The notes: generated by a model from the letters alone, not told the origin. Shown: positions 24,961-34,275, numbered from the stretch's first letter. The stretch is 64,000 bases of DNA from Methylopila sp. Yamaguchi (GCF_002897035.1 NZ_BAUX01000019.1:1-64000), one strand, 5' to 3'. A program made the numbers and translations.

Positions 24961-27934
24961 GGACGCGAACTCCTTCGGGATCGACGAAGACGGGAGCGAC
25001 GACCTCGACCTCGACGTCGCCGTCGCGCACCGGATCGACGGCGCGGACGATCTCTCCGATACGTTCGGGACCGTTCGTGAGGAAACCGAGCCCGATCCAG
25101 CAGCCGTTCGACGGCGAGTAAGCGACCGAGGTCATGTAGCCTTGGTCGTTGTCGGCGGTCGCCGTGGCCTCGCGCGGGATGAAGTGCGCGCCGCCGCGGA
25201 GCCGCGCGGAGCGATCGACCGGCCTGAAGCCGACGAGCCGCGGACGGGCGGGGTCGGTCAGCGCGGCGCGCTCCGCCATGACGCGGCCGACATAGTCCTT
25301 TTTCTTGGACATCATGCCGCCGAGACCGAGGTCGAACGCCGTGGTCGTGCCGTTGAGTTCGGCCGCCGCAGCATGCCCCTTCTCGATGCGCATCACCGAG
25401 AGCGCCTCCGCGCCGTAGGGGCAGATGCCGAACGGCTGGCCGGCCGCGATGATCGCGCGGATGGTCGCGTCGCCGTAGCGGGCGGGCACCGCGAGCTCGA
25501 AGGCCATCTCGCCGGAGAACGAGAGGCGGAACAGCCGCGCCTTCACGCCGCCGCCCACGGTGACTTCCTTGACGCCAAGATAGGGGAGCCCCGCGTCCGA
25601 CACGTCCGCGTCGTCGACCAGCGACGCCACCACGTCGCGCGAGCGCGGACCGGCGATGGCGTATTTCGCCCACTGGTCGGTGATCGAAGCGAGGTGGACG
25701 TCGAGCTCGGGCCAAAGCCACTGGCGGCAGTACTCGAGATGCCGCATGGCTTGCGCCGCGTGCGCCGTCGAGGTCGTCACGTAGTAATGCGTCGGACTGA
25801 GCCGGGCGACGGTGCCGTCGTCCATGGCGAAGCCGTCCTCGCGCAGCATCACGCCGTAGCGCGCCTTGCCCACGGGCATGGTCGAGAAGCCGTTGATGTA
25901 GACCCGGTCAAGGAAGACGCCGGCGTCCGCGCCCTGCACGTCGATCTTGCCGAGCGTCGAGGCGTCGTAGACGCCGACGGCGGTGCGAACAGTGTTGACC
26001 TCGCGGATGGTGGTCTCGAGCCAGTCGGCTTCGCCGGCGCGCGGAAAGTAGGCCGCGCGCATCCACAGCCCGGTCTCAACGAAGACCGCGCCCTGCTCCT
26101 CGGCCCAGAAGTGCGAGGGCGGCAGTCGGGTGGGGCGGAACTCCTTGTGGCGGTGCGCGCCGCCGAGCGCGCCGATGGCGACCGGCGTGAAGGGCGGCCG
26201 CGTCAGCGTCGTGCCGGTGTCCGGGATCGAGCGGCCGGTGATCTCCGCCATCAGCGCGAGCCCGACCACGTTTGCGGTCTTGCCTTGGTCGGTCGCCATG
26301 CCGAGGGTGGTGTAGCGCTTGAGATGCTCCACCGACTTGAAGCCTTCGCGCGCCGCCAGCTCCACGTCCTTTACGGTCACGTCGTTCTGGAAGTCGACGA
26401 AGGCCTTGCCGCGAGATCTCTTGGGCTTCCAAGGCCCATGGCCGTGGACGGCGTCGGTCTCGGGCTCGGTCTGCGGCGCTTCGAACGGGGTCGCCGCGTA
26501 GCCGCAAGCCTCCGCCGCCGCAGCGCCGAGCCGACCGCCTTCGGCGAAGGCCTCCGCCAGGGCGAACGCTCCGGAGGCGGCGCCGGCGACGTCCATGCCG
26601 GGGGGACGCGAGCCCGGCAGGAAGGCGGCGCGCTGCGCGTCCCAGGCCGGCCGGCCGCCAAGATGCGTCGCGATCTGGATCGAAGGGTTCCAGCCGCCGG
26701 ACACGGCGACGAGATCGCAGGCGACGTTGAAGCTGCGGCCGCGGGAGTCCGCGATCTCGCAGCCCTTCACAGACTGGCCGCCGTAGGCGCGCACGACGGC
26801 GCCGCCGAAGATCAAGGGCGCGCCGGCGGAGCGGGCGGCGGCTGCGAGCGCCGGCGCGTCGCCGCTGGCGTCGACCACGGCGGCGATCTCGCAGCCGGCG
26901 GCGGCGAGATCGAACACGGTCTTCGCGGCGTCGTCGTTGTTGGCGTAGACGACCGCCCGCTTGCCCGGCGCGACGCCGAAGCGATTGAGGTAGCTGCGCA
27001 CGGCGCCGGCCAGCATCACGCCGGGGGCGTCGTTGTTCCCGAACGGGATCGGCCGCTCTAGCGCGCCGGCCGCAAGAACGCAGCGCTTGGCGACGATGCG
27101 CCAGAACCGCTGCCGCGGCTGGTGCGGCAAGGGCGTCGCGCGGTGGTCCGACACGCGCTCCAGAGCGCCGTAGACGCCGCCGTCGTAGGCGCCGATCACG
27201 GAGGTGCGCGTCAGCACGGTGACGTCGGGCAGGCTCGCAAGCTCGGACGCGGCGGAGGCCGCCCACTGGGCGCCGCCGCCGTCGCCGACCGTCAGGCGGT
27301 CCGAGAGCAGCCGGCCGCCGAGAACGGAGTCGTCGTCGGCGAGGATCACCCGCGCCCCGGCGCGGCCGGCGGCGAGCGCGGCCGCGAGGCCGGCGGGACC
27401 GCCGCCGATCACCAGCACGTCGCAATGCGCGGTGGTCTTCTCGTAGGCGTCGGGATCGGCGGCGTCCGCCGCGCGGCCGAGGCCCGCCGCGCGACGGATC
27501 AGCGGCTCGTAAAGCTTCTCCCAAAGCTTCGCCGGCCACATGAAGGTCTTGTAGTAGAAGCCCGCCACGAACACCGGCGCCGCGAGCTGGTTCACCGCCA
27601 GCAGGTCGAAGGCGAGGGAGGGAAACCGGTTCTGGCTGCGCGCCTCCAGCCCGTCATAGAGCTCGGCGACCGTCGCTTTGACGTTCGGCTCGCGCCGCGC
27701 GCCGGTCCGGAGCTCGACGAGGGCGTTCGGCTCCTCGGAGCCGGCGGTCAGGACGCCGCGCGGGCGGTGGTACTTGAACGAGCGCCCGACGAGGGTCACC
27801 CCGTTCGCGAGCAGCGCCGAGGCGAGCGTGTCGCCGGGGTGGCCGACGTAGCCCTTACCGTCAAAGGTGAAGGCGAGCGGCGTCGCACGGTCGATCAGGC
27901 CCCCGGAGGCGAGGCGGTTCGGCTGGCTCATCAT
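24953..27934 (-). CDS. mgdC: N-methylglutamate dehydrogenase subunit C (sarcosine oxidase alpha-like)
   Basis: The 993-residue protein has the alpha-subunit architecture of heterotetrameric sarcosine oxidase: an N-terminal ferredoxin-like domain (FTFDGKGYVGHPGDTLASAL, then SFKYHRPRGVLTAGSEEPNA), an NAD-binding domain with VLVIGGGPAGLAAALAAG at about residue 170, and a C-terminal GcvT-like folate domain from about 600. This domain can capture the methyl carbon as methylene-THF. The ATG at 27934 overlaps the mgdB stop as ATGA; the longer open frame upstream overlaps mgdB and is not used. Confidence 0.92.
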   Translation of the reverse strand: MMSQPNRLASGGLIDRATPLAFTFDGKGYVGHPGDTLASALLANGVTLVGRSFKYHRPRGVLTAGSEEPNALVELRTGARREPNVKATVAELYDGLEARSQNRFPSLAFDLLAVNQLAAPVFVAGFYYKTFMWPAKLWEKLYEPLIRRAAGLGRAADAADPDAYEKTTAHCDVLVIGGGPAGLAAALAAGRAGARVILADDDSVLGGRLLSDRLTVGDGGGAQWAASAASELASLPDVTVLTRTSVIGAYDGGVYGALERVSDHRATPLPHQPRQRFWRIVAKRCVLAAGALERPIPFGNNDAPGVMLAGAVRSYLNRFGVAPGKRAVVYANNDDAAKTVFDLAAAGCEIAAVVDASGDAPALAAAARSAGAPLIFGGAVVRAYGGQSVKGCEIADSRGRSFNVACDLVAVSGGWNPSIQIATHLGGRPAWDAQRAAFLPGSRPPGMDVAGAASGAFALAEAFAEGGRLGAAAAEACGYAATPFEAPQTEPETDAVHGHGPWKPKRSRGKAFVDFQNDVTVKDVELAAREGFKSVEHLKRYTTLGMATDQGKTANVVGLALMAEITGRSIPDTGTTLTRPPFTPVAIGALGGAHRHKEFRPTRLPPSHFWAEEQGAVFVETGLWMRAAYFPRAGEADWLETTIREVNTVRTAVGVYDASTLGKIDVQGADAGVFLDRVYINGFSTMPVGKARYGVMLREDGFAMDDGTVARLSPTHYYVTTSTAHAAQAMRHLEYCRQWLWPELDVHLASITDQWAKYAIAGPRSRDVVASLVDDADVSDAGLPYLGVKEVTVGGGVKARLFRLSFSGEMAFELAVPARYGDATIRAIIAAGQPFGICPYGAEALSVMRIEKGHAAAAELNGTTTAFDLGLGGMMSKKKDYVGRVMAERAALTDPARPRLVGFRPVDRSARLRGGAHFIPREATATADNDQGYMTSVAYSPSNGCWIGLGFLTNGPERIGEIVRAVDPVRDGDVEVEVVAPVFVDPEGVRVRG

Positions 27935-28218
27935 TCGGCTCCCGAAGCGCGCGCCGCCGCGACGTCGCGGGCGGCTTCGACCTGCTCGATCGCATGGGTG
28001 CGGGTGTCGCGGGTCACTACCAGCCAGGACTGGCAGCCGGCCGCGTGCTGCCACAGCTCGCGGTGCCGTCCGGCAGGGTTGTCGCGCAGGTAGACGTAGT
28101 CGGCGAAGGCGGCCTCGGCGTTCGGCGCGGAGGCGTCGGGCCGGGTCAGCGAGGCGTCGCCGAGGTAGGAGAACTCGTCCACGCCGCGGACGCCGCAATA
28201 GGGGCAGGGGATGCGCAT
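27931..28218 (-). CDS. mgdB: N-methylglutamate dehydrogenase subunit B (sarcosine oxidase delta-like)
   Basis: The 95-residue protein has the delta-subunit start MRIPCPYCGVRG, with Cys5 and Cys8 of the zinc site, and the family segment DYVYLRDNPAGRHRELWQHA followed by GCQSWLVVTRDT. It is a structural subunit of the dehydrogenase. It lies 10 bases after mgdA and overlaps mgdC. Confidence 0.92.
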   Translation of the reverse strand: MRIPCPYCGVRGVDEFSYLGDASLTRPDASAPNAEAAFADYVYLRDNPAGRHRELWQHAAGCQSWLVVTRDTRTHAIEQVEAARDVAAARASGAE

Positions 28219-28228
28219 GGCTTGGGCC

Positions 28229-29488
28229 TCAGTGCAGGTTCGGCTGGGCGCCGACGCCCTTTTCGTCGATGACGCGGCCGGTCGCGAAGCGGTCGAGCCG
28301 GTAGGCGGTCGCGGTCTCGTGCGGCGTGTCGGTCGCGATCAGGTGCGCGAAGCTCCAGCCGGAGGCGGGCGTCGCCTTGAAGCCGCCGTAGCACCAGCCG
28401 GCGTTGAGGTAGAGGCCCTCGATCGGCGTGCGGTCGATGATTGGCGAGCCGTCCATCGACATGTCCATGATCCCGCCCCAGTGCCGCAGAAGCTTCACGC
28501 GGCCGATCGCGGGCATCAGCGCCATGCCGCCCTCGGCGACGTCCTCGATGGTCGGCAGGTTTCCGCGGCTGGCGTAGGAGTTGTAGCCGTCGATGTCGCC
28601 GCCGAAGACCAGGCCGCCCTTGTCGGACTGCGAGATGTAGAAGTGCCCGGCGCCGAAGGTGCAGACCGTGTCGATGAAGGGCTTGATCCCCTCCGACACG
28701 AAGGCCTGCAGCACGTGGCTCTCGATGGGCAGGCGCAGGCCCGCCATCCCCGCGACGCGCGAGGAATTGCCGGCGCAGGCGAGGCCGACCTTCTTCGCGC
28801 CGATGAAGCCGCGCGACGTCTCCACGCCCACGACGCGGCCGGCCTCGATGCGGAAGCCCGTGACCTCGCAGTTCTGGATGATGTCGACGCCGCGTCTGTC
28901 CGCAGCGCGGGCGTAGCCCCAGGCGACCGCGTCGTGCCGCACCGTGCCGCCGCGCTTCTGGCGCAGGGCGCCCTTCACAGGGAAGCGGGCGTTGTCGAAG
29001 TCGAGCATCGGCAGGATGCGCTTGAGCTCGGGCACGTCCAGCAGCTCGGAATCGACGCCGTGCAGGCGCATGGCGTTGCCGCGGCGGGCGTAGGCGTCGC
29101 GCTGCCCGTCGGAGTGAAACAGGTTCACCACGCCGCGCTGGCTCACCATCGCGTTGTAGTTCAGGTCCTGCTCCAGCTCCTCCCAGAGCTTCATGGAGTG
29201 CTCGTAGAACGGGACGTTGCCCGGCAGCAGGTAGTTGGAGCGGACGATGGTGGTGTTGCGGCCGACGTTGCCGCCGCCGATCCAGCCCTTCTCGACCACC
29301 GCGATGTTCGTGAGCCCATGGACCTTGGCGAGGTAATGCGCCGTCGCGAGCCCATGCCCGCCGCCGCCGACGATGACGATGTCGTAGGCCGCCTTCGGCT
29401 GCGGCTCGCGCCAGGCCGGCTTCCAGCCGGTGTGGCCGCGAAGCGCCTCACGGAGCACGGAGAAAATCGAATACCGGTCGGTCGACAT
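28229..29488 (-). CDS. mgdA: N-methylglutamate dehydrogenase subunit A (sarcosine oxidase beta-like)
   Basis: The 419-residue flavoprotein has an N-terminal FAD site (YDIVIVGGGGHGLATAHYLA) and the beta-subunit segment GWIGGGNVGRNTTIVRSNYL. It carries out oxidation of N-methylglutamate to glutamate with release of the methyl carbon. It is the first gene of mgdABCD and is divergent from a LysR gene across 98 bases that contain a LysR-type palindrome. As gene order and neighbours (mgs, gmaS, HODM) are those of the methylamine pathway, a true sarcosine oxidase is less likely. Confidence 0.9.
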   Translation of the reverse strand: MSTDRYSIFSVLREALRGHTGWKPAWREPQPKAAYDIVIVGGGGHGLATAHYLAKVHGLTNIAVVEKGWIGGGNVGRNTTIVRSNYLLPGNVPFYEHSMKLWEELEQDLNYNAMVSQRGVVNLFHSDGQRDAYARRGNAMRLHGVDSELLDVPELKRILPMLDFDNARFPVKGALRQKRGGTVRHDAVAWGYARAADRRGVDIIQNCEVTGFRIEAGRVVGVETSRGFIGAKKVGLACAGNSSRVAGMAGLRLPIESHVLQAFVSEGIKPFIDTVCTFGAGHFYISQSDKGGLVFGGDIDGYNSYASRGNLPTIEDVAEGGMALMPAIGRVKLLRHWGGIMDMSMDGSPIIDRTPIEGLYLNAGWCYGGFKATPASGWSFAHLIATDTPHETATAYRLDRFATGRVIDEKGVGAQPNLH

Positions 29489-29555
29489 GAGCGCGCCTGG
29501 GGTGATCGCGAAACAGGACGGGCGGCACTATGGCCGACGGCCGGGCGCTATGAGA

Positions 29556-29572
29556 TATAAATCGGACTTATA
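29556..29572. promoter_or_regulatory. LysR-type operator TATAA-N7-TTATA
   Basis: A 17-base perfect inverted repeat (TATAA atcggac TTATA) lies between the divergent mgdA and LysR genes, 68 bases before the mgdA ATG and 15 before the LysR ATG. Its T-N11-A core is the usual LysR box. It probably serves autoregulation and control of mgd. Confidence 0.55.
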
Positions 29573-29586
29573 GTGGGAGCCCCAAG

Positions 29587-30546
29587 ATGCAGCCGCGTCC
29601 CGACGACCTTCCCTTCGATCTCCGGCAGCTGACGATCTTCCTCGCCGTCTGCGACGCCGGCTCGATGGCGGCGGCGGCTCGGCGGCTGGGCCTGACGCAG
29701 CCGGCGGTGTCGCTCGCCGTGGCGGAGCTCGAACTGCGGATCGGCGCCGCTCTGTTCGACCGCGCGATCCGCCCGATCGCGCTGACGCCCGCCGGCGTCC
29801 TGCTGCGCCAGCGCGCCTCGGCGCTGGTCTCCGAAGCGCGCCAGATCGCGCCGATGCTGCGGGAGGCGGGGAGGGCGCGGTTCCCGCTCGTGCGGCTCGG
29901 CCTGGTGGACTCGCTGTCGCGCACGCTCGGGCCGAGGCTCGCGGACGCGATCGCCCAGCGCGCGGACGAGGTGGCGATCCTGTCCGGCCTGACCGCCTCC
30001 CACGCCAGCGCCCTGCTGTCGCGCAACCTCGACGTGATGATCGGCGTCGACGACCTCGCGCAGGTCGCAGGGCTCGAGCGCCGGCCGATCCTTACCGAGT
30101 CCTACGTGCTGATGCTGCCGCCGGGCGTGCCCGCGGTCGGAAGCCTTGAGGACCTGAGAGGCCTGGCCGAGCGCTCCGAACTGGTGCGGTTCAGCGCGCG
30201 GTCGAGCACCGGCGTGGAGATCGAGCGGCACCTGAGGCGGGTCGGGCTCGAGCCGCCGCGGCGGCTGTCGTTCGACACGCCGCAGGGCGTGGCGTCTATG
30301 GTGGCGGAGGGCGGGCGGTTCGCCATCGTCACGCCGCTCTGCGTGGTCGAAGCCGCGCCGCCGCCGGGGGCGGTGGTCTGCGCCCCGCTGCCGGGGCCGG
30401 AGTTCGCTCGCAGCCTGACGCTGGTCGCCTACGCGCACGAACTCGGCCGGTTGCCGGCGGAGCTGGCGGAGACGAGCCGCGCAGGGGTGCGCGCGCGGCT
30501 CGCCGCGGTCGCGCCGGACTTGGCGCGGTTCGTCCAGATCGCCTGA
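29587..30546 (+). CDS. LysR-family regulator divergent from mgdABCD
   Basis: The 319-residue protein has an N-terminal winged helix-turn-helix (LRQLTIFLAVCDAGSMAAAA, RRLGLTQPAVSLAVAELELR) and a substrate-binding domain of the periplasmic-protein type. GGGAG precedes the ATG at 29587. The divergent position and shared palindrome suggest that it controls mgd in response to a pathway intermediate such as N-methylglutamate or a C1 signal; the ligand is unknown. Its stop is only 6 bases from the convergent RTX gene. Confidence 0.88.
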   Translation: MQPRPDDLPFDLRQLTIFLAVCDAGSMAAAARRLGLTQPAVSLAVAELELRIGAALFDRAIRPIALTPAGVLLRQRASALVSEARQIAPMLREAGRARFPLVRLGLVDSLSRTLGPRLADAIAQRADEVAILSGLTASHASALLSRNLDVMIGVDDLAQVAGLERRPILTESYVLMLPPGVPAVGSLEDLRGLAERSELVRFSARSSTGVEIERHLRRVGLEPPRRLSFDTPQGVASMVAEGGRFAIVTPLCVVEAAPPPGAVVCAPLPGPEFARSLTLVAYAHELGRLPAELAETSRAGVRARLAAVAPDLARFVQIA

Positions 30547-30552
30547 GCGGCC

Positions 30553-31245
30553 TCAGTCGAAGATGAAGTCGTTCGCGCCGAGGCTCGCGGCCGACACGTC
30601 GTCGAGCGTGATCGAGGAGCCGGTGTTGCCGGCCCAGGTGATCACGGCGTCGCCCGCCGCGTTCGAGCGGATGATCAGGTCGTTGAAGCCAAGGCCGTCG
30701 ACGTCGAGCTCGATCTTGTCGGTCCCGTCCTGGAAGTCGGTGATGCGGTCCTTGCCGTCGCCGGTCTCGAACACGAAGATGTCGGCGCCCGCGCCGCCGC
30801 TCAGCACGTCGATGCCCTTGCCGCCGTCGAGTTCGTCGTTCCCGACGCCGCCGAACAGCACGTCGCGGCCGTTTCCGCCGTCGAGTTCGTCGTTGCCCGC
30901 GTCGCCGATCAGCCGGTCGTCGCCGTCGCCGCCCTCGATCTCGTCGTGGCCGGCGCCTCCGTAAAGCGTGTCGTCGCCCAGCCCGCCTTCGAGATCGTCA
31001 TTGCCGGCGCCCCCCACGAGCCGGTCGTCGCCCGCGCCGCCCTCGAGGTCGTCGTCGCCGTTGTCGCCGTAGAGCCGATCGGCGCCGTCGCCGCCGAAGA
31101 GGTCGTCGTTCTGGTCGCCGCCGAACAGCGTGTCCGCGCCCGCCTGGCCGAACAGCTTGTCCTGCCCGGCGTAACCGCGCAGCACGTCCGCCGCGCCCGT
31201 TCCCACGAGGCGGTCAGCGCCGGAGGTTCCGTTGATCGTCGCCAT
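30553..31245 (-). CDS. small RTX (hemolysin-type) calcium-binding repeat protein
   Basis: The 230-residue protein is almost entirely nonapeptide repeats of the GGxGxDxLx kind (for example GGAGDDRLVGGAGNDDLEGG), at about residues 30-155, followed by a C-terminal segment (DFQDGTDKIELDVDGLGFND, LGANDFIFD) typical of type I secretion substrates. It should bind calcium outside the cell. It has no catalytic domain and no adjacent type I secretion genes, so it would need an exporter encoded elsewhere. The repeat codons are nearly uniform, which could reflect recent repeat expansion. Confidence 0.85.
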   Translation of the reverse strand: MATINGTSGADRLVGTGAADVLRGYAGQDKLFGQAGADTLFGGDQNDDLFGGDGADRLYGDNGDDDLEGGAGDDRLVGGAGNDDLEGGLGDDTLYGGAGHDEIEGGDGDDRLIGDAGNDELDGGNGRDVLFGGVGNDELDGGKGIDVLSGGAGADIFVFETGDGKDRITDFQDGTDKIELDVDGLGFNDLIIRSNAAGDAVITWAGNTGSSITLDDVSAASLGANDFIFD

Positions 31246-31381
31246 CTCATCAGCTCCACATGATGCGGGCGGGCGCCCCGCCCGGCCCTTCTGGAGCTGA
31301 ACTTAAGCGGGCACAGTTAGACCACGTTGAGCGGTTGGTTAGAATTTGGAGAGAGCGCGGCGGCCAACACAAGGCGAAGCA

Positions 31382-32068
31382 TCATGGGGCGACGTCGCGG
31401 CCGGAGATCTTGTAGCCGACGCCCCGAACCGTCTGGATGATGAACGGGGGGCCGTCGTCCTCAAGCTTCTTCCTGAGATAGCGGATGTAGACGTCGACCA
31501 CCTTGGTGCCGGGGTCGAAGGTGTAGTCCCAGACGTTGTTCAGCAGCCGCTGACGGCTGACCACGCGCTCGGCGTTCGCCATCAGGAAGCGCAGGAGCTC
31601 GAACTCGCGGACCGTGAGCGAGATCTCGCGGCCGCGGCAGGTCACGCGCCGGGACTCCGGGTCGAGGGTGAGGGGCCCGACGGCGAGGGTCGCCTGGGTG
31701 TCCTCCGCGGGGCGGCGCCGCTTCAGCGCTTCGAGCCGCGCCAGCAGTTCGTCGAATGAAAACGGCTTGGTGAGGTAGTCGTCCGCGCCGCCCTTGAGGC
31801 CATCGATCTTGTCCTGCAGCCCGTCCTTCGCCGTGAGCATCAGGATCAGCGCCGTCAGCCGCTCCCGCCGCGCCAGCCGGCAGACCTCGAGCCCGTCGAC
31901 GTAAGGCAGCATGCGGTCGAGGATCACGAGTTCGAACTCGCCCGAGCGCATGCGCTCCAGCCCGTCGCGGCCGTCCGGGGCGACGGTCACCTGATAGCCT
32001 TCAGAGGTCAGCCCGCGGCTGAGAAAGTCGGCGATGCGGCGGTCGTCCTCCACCACCAGGATCTTCAC
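31382..32068 (-). CDS. OmpR-family response regulator
   Basis: The 228-residue protein has a receiver domain with Asp8, Asp9, phospho-acceptor Asp51 and the TKPF lysine near residue 103, and a winged-helix output domain ending [11 protein letters not shown]-like ([14 protein letters not shown]). The start codon is GTG at 32068, overlapping the stop of the sensor kinase gene as GTGA. Targets are unknown. Confidence 0.9.
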   Translation of the reverse strand: MKILVVEDDRRIADFLSRGLTSEGYQVTVAPDGRDGLERMRSGEFELVILDRMLPYVDGLEVCRLARRERLTALILMLTAKDGLQDKIDGLKGGADDYLTKPFSFDELLARLEALKRRRPAEDTQATLAVGPLTLDPESRRVTCRGREISLTVREFELLRFLMANAERVVSRQRLLNNVWDYTFDPGTKVVDVYIRYLRKKLEDDGPPFIIQTVRGVGYKISGRDVAP

Positions 32069-33651
32069 GTCATGGCCTCCGCCAGCGGCAGCGACACGGT
32101 CAGCACGGCGCCGCCCGAGGGTCGGTTGTCGAGCGTGATCACGCCGTCGTGCCGCTCGACGATGAGTTTAGCGATCGCGAGACCGATGCCGAGGCCGCCG
32201 GTGGAGCCGCGGTCGACCGTGCGGCCACGATAGAACCGGCTGAACACATGCGCGCGATCCTCCTCCGACAGGCCCGGCCCCTCGTCCGAGACCTCGACCA
32301 CGAACCGACCGTCGGCGACGAGAGCCGCGACGCGCACGCGCCCGCCGGCCGGCGAATGCTTTATCGCGTTGTCGAGGCCGATCAGGAAGACCTGCTTCAG
32401 CCGCCGCGCATCGGCGGCGATCACGGCGCCGCCGTCGTTCCAGGCGGTCTCGATCAGGATGTCGCGCGGGGCGGCGAGCGCCTCGCCCTCGGCCGCCGCC
32501 GCGGCTGCGACGTCGCGGCCGCGCGTCAGCGTGATCTCGAAGCTCTGGTCTTCCGCGTCGGACCGGGCGAAGGCCAGCAGGTCGTCGAGCAACGAGCCGA
32601 GGCTTTCGGCCTGCTCCTGGATGCGGAACAGGGCCTCCGCCTGGTCGCCCGGATCGCCGCGCCCGCGCAGCGCGACGTCCGCCTCGCCGCGCAGGATCGT
32701 CAGCGGCGTCCGAAGTTCGTGGCTGACGTCCGCCAGGAACTGGGCCCGACGCGCGTCCACGTCCCTCAGCCGCTCGTTGGCGTGCCGAAGCTCGGCGGTG
32801 CGGGCCTCGACCTCGGAGTGCAGACGCTGCTGCGCGGTGACGAGCTCTCCCCGTTGGGCCTCGATCGCGTGCGCCATGTCGTTGAAGGTTCGCGCGAGCG
32901 CCGCGAACTCGTCTCGGCCGCGCACGGGGATGCGGGCGTCGAGCGCGCCGTCCGCGATCGCTCTCGCGCCTTGCGCGAGATCCTGCACCGGGCGAACGAT
33001 CGACCGCTTCAGCATCAGACCGAAGCCGGCGCTGAACAGGACGGCGAGCAGCGTCAGCGCGATCGCGCCGATGAGAAGCCACTGCTGACGCCGACGCACC
33101 TCGGCGAGCTCGCTCGCGACCTCGCCGCGCTCGTCCTTCAGGGCGTTCTCGAGCAGCGTCTCGAAGTCGTTCGACAACCGATACTCGACCTCGCGCCGGA
33201 AATGGGCGACCGCTTCGGCCTGCTTGCCGTCGCGCTGAAGCGCGAAGACGTGCTCGGCCGCGCGGTCGATGGCGCGGTAGAGCTCGTTCATGCGGCTCGT
33301 CATCTCCACGTCCGAGATCTCCCGCCGCACCTCCTCGATCCCTTCGAGGGTCAGCACTTCGGCCCGCGTGACGCGGGCGAGGCGCTCGAACGCCTCCTCC
33401 ATCTTGCGGCGCGCGGCCTCGAAGTCCGGCATCTGCTCCGGCCCGAGCAGCAGCACCTCGGCGATCTGCTCGGCGTAGTTGTTGGCGTGGCCGTCCAGTT
33501 CGGCGATCACTTCGAAACGGTGATGGACGCCGTCGATGCGGCGCACGAAATCGTCCGCCACCCTGAGCGACAGCGCGGTCACCCCGACCATCAGCGCCAC
33601 GAAGGCGAGGGTCACGATCTCGAAGACGAAAATACGCCAACGCACGGTCAT
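32065..33651 (-). CDS. membrane sensor histidine kinase
   Basis: The 528-residue protein has a membrane helix at about 8-30, a helical periplasmic sensor of about 150 residues, a second helix at about 190-213, a HAMP domain, then HisKA with [16 protein letters not shown] and an HATPase with [19 protein letters not shown]-like N-box, [19 protein letters not shown] and [12 protein letters not shown]. It pairs with the OmpR-type regulator in one operon. The signal is unknown; the all-helical sensor domain resembles four-helix-bundle sensors. Confidence 0.9.
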   Translation of the reverse strand: MTVRWRIFVFEIVTLAFVALMVGVTALSLRVADDFVRRIDGVHHRFEVIAELDGHANNYAEQIAEVLLLGPEQMPDFEAARRKMEEAFERLARVTRAEVLTLEGIEEVRREISDVEMTSRMNELYRAIDRAAEHVFALQRDGKQAEAVAHFRREVEYRLSNDFETLLENALKDERGEVASELAEVRRRQQWLLIGAIALTLLAVLFSAGFGLMLKRSIVRPVQDLAQGARAIADGALDARIPVRGRDEFAALARTFNDMAHAIEAQRGELVTAQQRLHSEVEARTAELRHANERLRDVDARRAQFLADVSHELRTPLTILRGEADVALRGRGDPGDQAEALFRIQEQAESLGSLLDDLLAFARSDAEDQSFEITLTRGRDVAAAAAAEGEALAAPRDILIETAWNDGGAVIAADARRLKQVFLIGLDNAIKHSPAGGRVRVAALVADGRFVVEVSDEGPGLSEEDRAHVFSRFYRGRTVDRGSTGGLGIGLAIAKLIVERHDGVITLDNRPSGGAVLTVSLPLAEAMT

Positions 33652-33806
33652 CGGCCGGTCAGGCTCCAGGTGAGGGGAGTGGGGCGGCGGACCGCGCGCG
33701 CATCATGACGGGCGGCCGGAAGCGCGTCGACCGGGCGAGCGCCGATTGACGCCGGCGTCCCGCTCGGCTTGCATCGCGCCAAGATCACAAGACGAGGAGC
33801 GCCGCC

Positions 33807-34040
33807 ATGACCGAAACGCCCCAGCCCGCCGCCGGATGGAAACTGACGATCCCGGTCGTCAACCTGAAGGGCGACCAGCGCGTCGCGGGCTCCTACGTGG
33901 CGGCGATCGCCGACCGCGAGGCCGCCCGGAAGGCGATTCCCTATGGCCGCGCCGTCCCCAGCGCGCCTCTTCAACCGCTGTCCGCCGCCGAGCTCGCCGG
34001 CTTCGGCGTGGACGCCGGAACGGTCAAGAAGATCGCCTGA
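33807..34040 (+). CDS. 77-residue protein of unknown function
   Basis: The short soluble protein (MTETPQPAAGWKLTIPVVNL at its start) has the strong ribosome-binding site GAGGAGC 7 bases before its ATG and codon use like its neighbours, so it is probably real. No domain is recognised; the sequence suggests one or two beta strands followed by a small helical part. A GCCCCGGGGC palindrome just after the stop could help termination. Confidence 0.5.
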   Translation: MTETPQPAAGWKLTIPVVNLKGDQRVAGSYVAAIADREAARKAIPYGRAVPSAPLQPLSAAELAGFGVDAGTVKKIA

Positions 34041-34190
34041 CGCCCCGGGGCGGCCCAGGCCGTCGCCTCATGCTTTCGTCGGCTTAGCGGAACATGATCC
34101 GCGCGAAGGACGTTTTTCCAGCGAAGGCCGGCGGGAAAGGCCTCGCTCCAAGCGAGACCCGCGCCGTCGGCGGCAACAGGAGCGCCTCTC

Positions 34191-34268
34191 ATGCATCCTC
34201 TCGCTGGAACCCCGATCGCGTTCTGGATGACCGCAATGTCCTGGTGGATGGCGGCCCTCAACAAGTAA
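34191..34268 (+). CDS. possible 25-residue membrane microprotein
   Basis: An ATG at 34191 with AGGAG about 8 bases upstream opens a 25-codon frame ending in TAA. The peptide is one hydrophobic stretch rich in Trp, Met and Ala (LAGTPIAFWMTAMSWWMAAL) with a basic C-terminal end, as in bacterial single-helix microproteins. It ends 7 bases before the convergent HerA-type gene. Support is only SD, composition and hydrophobicity, so it may be spurious. Confidence 0.35.
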   Translation: MHPLAGTPIAFWMTAMSWWMAALNK

Positions 34269-34275
34269 TCGACGT

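Noticed and set aside
24953-28198. A longer version of mgdC reaching to 28198
   Set aside because: The extra part overlaps mgdB; the ATG at 27934 with ATGA coupling and the family N-terminus decide for the shorter protein.
24953-29488. Reading of mgdABCD as sarcosine oxidase soxBDAG
   Set aside because: The subunits are homologous, but gene context with gmaS, mgsABC and HODM makes N-methylglutamate dehydrogenase the better call; sarcosine activity is not excluded.
30553-31245. Tandem DNA repeats of the RTX gene as a CRISPR-like array
   Set aside because: The repeats have 27-base codon periodicity, vary at synonymous positions and encode glycine-aspartate nonapeptides.
31267-31283. GGGCGGG-CGC-CCCGCCC hairpin as terminator of the two-component operon
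   Set aside because: Stem of seven pairs without a U-tract in a GC-rich region; could be chance, so not listed as a feature.
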